The position numbers and the translations under genes are program-made. From Methanobacteriota archaeon (GTDB lineage: Archaea; Hydrothermarchaeota; Hydrothermarchaeia; Hydrothermarchaeales; BMS3B), in NCBI GenBank assembly GCA_003229935.1, contig QIGD01000019.1, positions 1 through 13,548 on the forward strand: a stretch of 13,548 nt of DNA, read 5' to 3'. This document shows, piece by piece, positions 13,462-13,548 of this stretch (position 1 is its first letter; the number at the start of each line of letters is the position of its first letter). The notes beneath the pieces were generated by a model that was not told the DNA's origin, did not search any database, and was given only the letters and a program-made list of their open reading frames with translations.

Positions 13462-13548
13462 ATGAATAATCATATACAGTATGCACCGTGGTTGAAAGCC
13501 TTATCTGGAGCAGATGAAGTCCAAGCACGGCGATTTGTAGCAGCTAGA
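13462..13548 (+). CDS. N-terminal fragment of a possible transposase (runs off the window)
   Basis: ATG 13462 opens 29 codons to the window end. The protein starts MNNHIQYAPWLKAL and continues with GADEVQARRFVAAR. The pattern of an early hydrophobic helix followed by RRFVAAR recalls the N-terminus of ISAzo13-type transposases, in which a glycine-rich helix-turn-helix would follow just beyond the window. The fragment is too short for a firm call. The 46-bp spacer separating it from the transposase fragment is AT-rich. Confidence 0.35.
   Translation, partial: MNNHIQYAPWLKALSGADEVQARRFVAAR

Noticed and set aside
1..13548. tRNA or rRNA genes
   Set aside because: No cloverleaf with a TTC-arm motif and no rRNA-like sequence was seen on either strand by eye.

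Overview
The window looks like part of an archaeal chromosome, most likely from an anaerobic euryarchaeal lineage. It carries a transcription factor B gene, a Gar1 gene, and a glutamate synthase split into three separate genes with a fused ferredoxin domain. It also has a cobalamin-pathway methyltransferase and several start codons about 25 bp behind TATA-like boxes, as in leaderless archaeal transcripts. The species cannot be told from this window. A methane- or alkane-cycling relative is possible but is only a guess.

Positions 1-1080 hold the end of an IS200/IS605-type element. A nearly complete TnpB has all its catalytic and zinc-binding residues and finishes in the element's right-end hairpin. 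Immediately downstream lies a three-gene glutamate synthase operon (1112-4512): glutaminase domain, ferredoxin plus FMN synthase domain, and GXGXG beta-helix domain. A CPBP-family membrane protease (minus strand) and CbiL (plus strand) are then transcribed divergently from a 36-bp spacer with two interleaved TATA boxes.

Positions 5930-8504 form a tight minus-strand operon read in the order PHP-domain phosphoesterase, Gar1, TFB, DUF434 protein. Stops, starts and Shine-Dalgarno sites overlap. This links RNA modification and transcription initiation genes with two poorly known proteins. A second copy of the IS200/IS605 right-end hairpin (24 of 26 bases plus one inserted base) sits exactly at the TFB/DUF434 junction. 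It supplies the first codons of the DUF434 reading frame.

From about 8640 the character changes. There is a decayed gene whose last ~40 codons resemble an MCM-type C-terminal winged helix, then a very AT-rich XPD/DinG-type helicase, then 560 bp of AT-rich DNA without a clear gene. After that comes a GC-richer, bacterial-type glutamate decarboxylase (GadB). The window ends in mobile-element debris: an IS4/IS1634-like transposase fragment, an unrecognised minus-strand gene fragment overlapping it, and the first 29 codons of what may be another transposase. The 5' two thirds is mostly core genome punctuated by IS ends. The 3' third looks like an accessory region built by transfer and decay.
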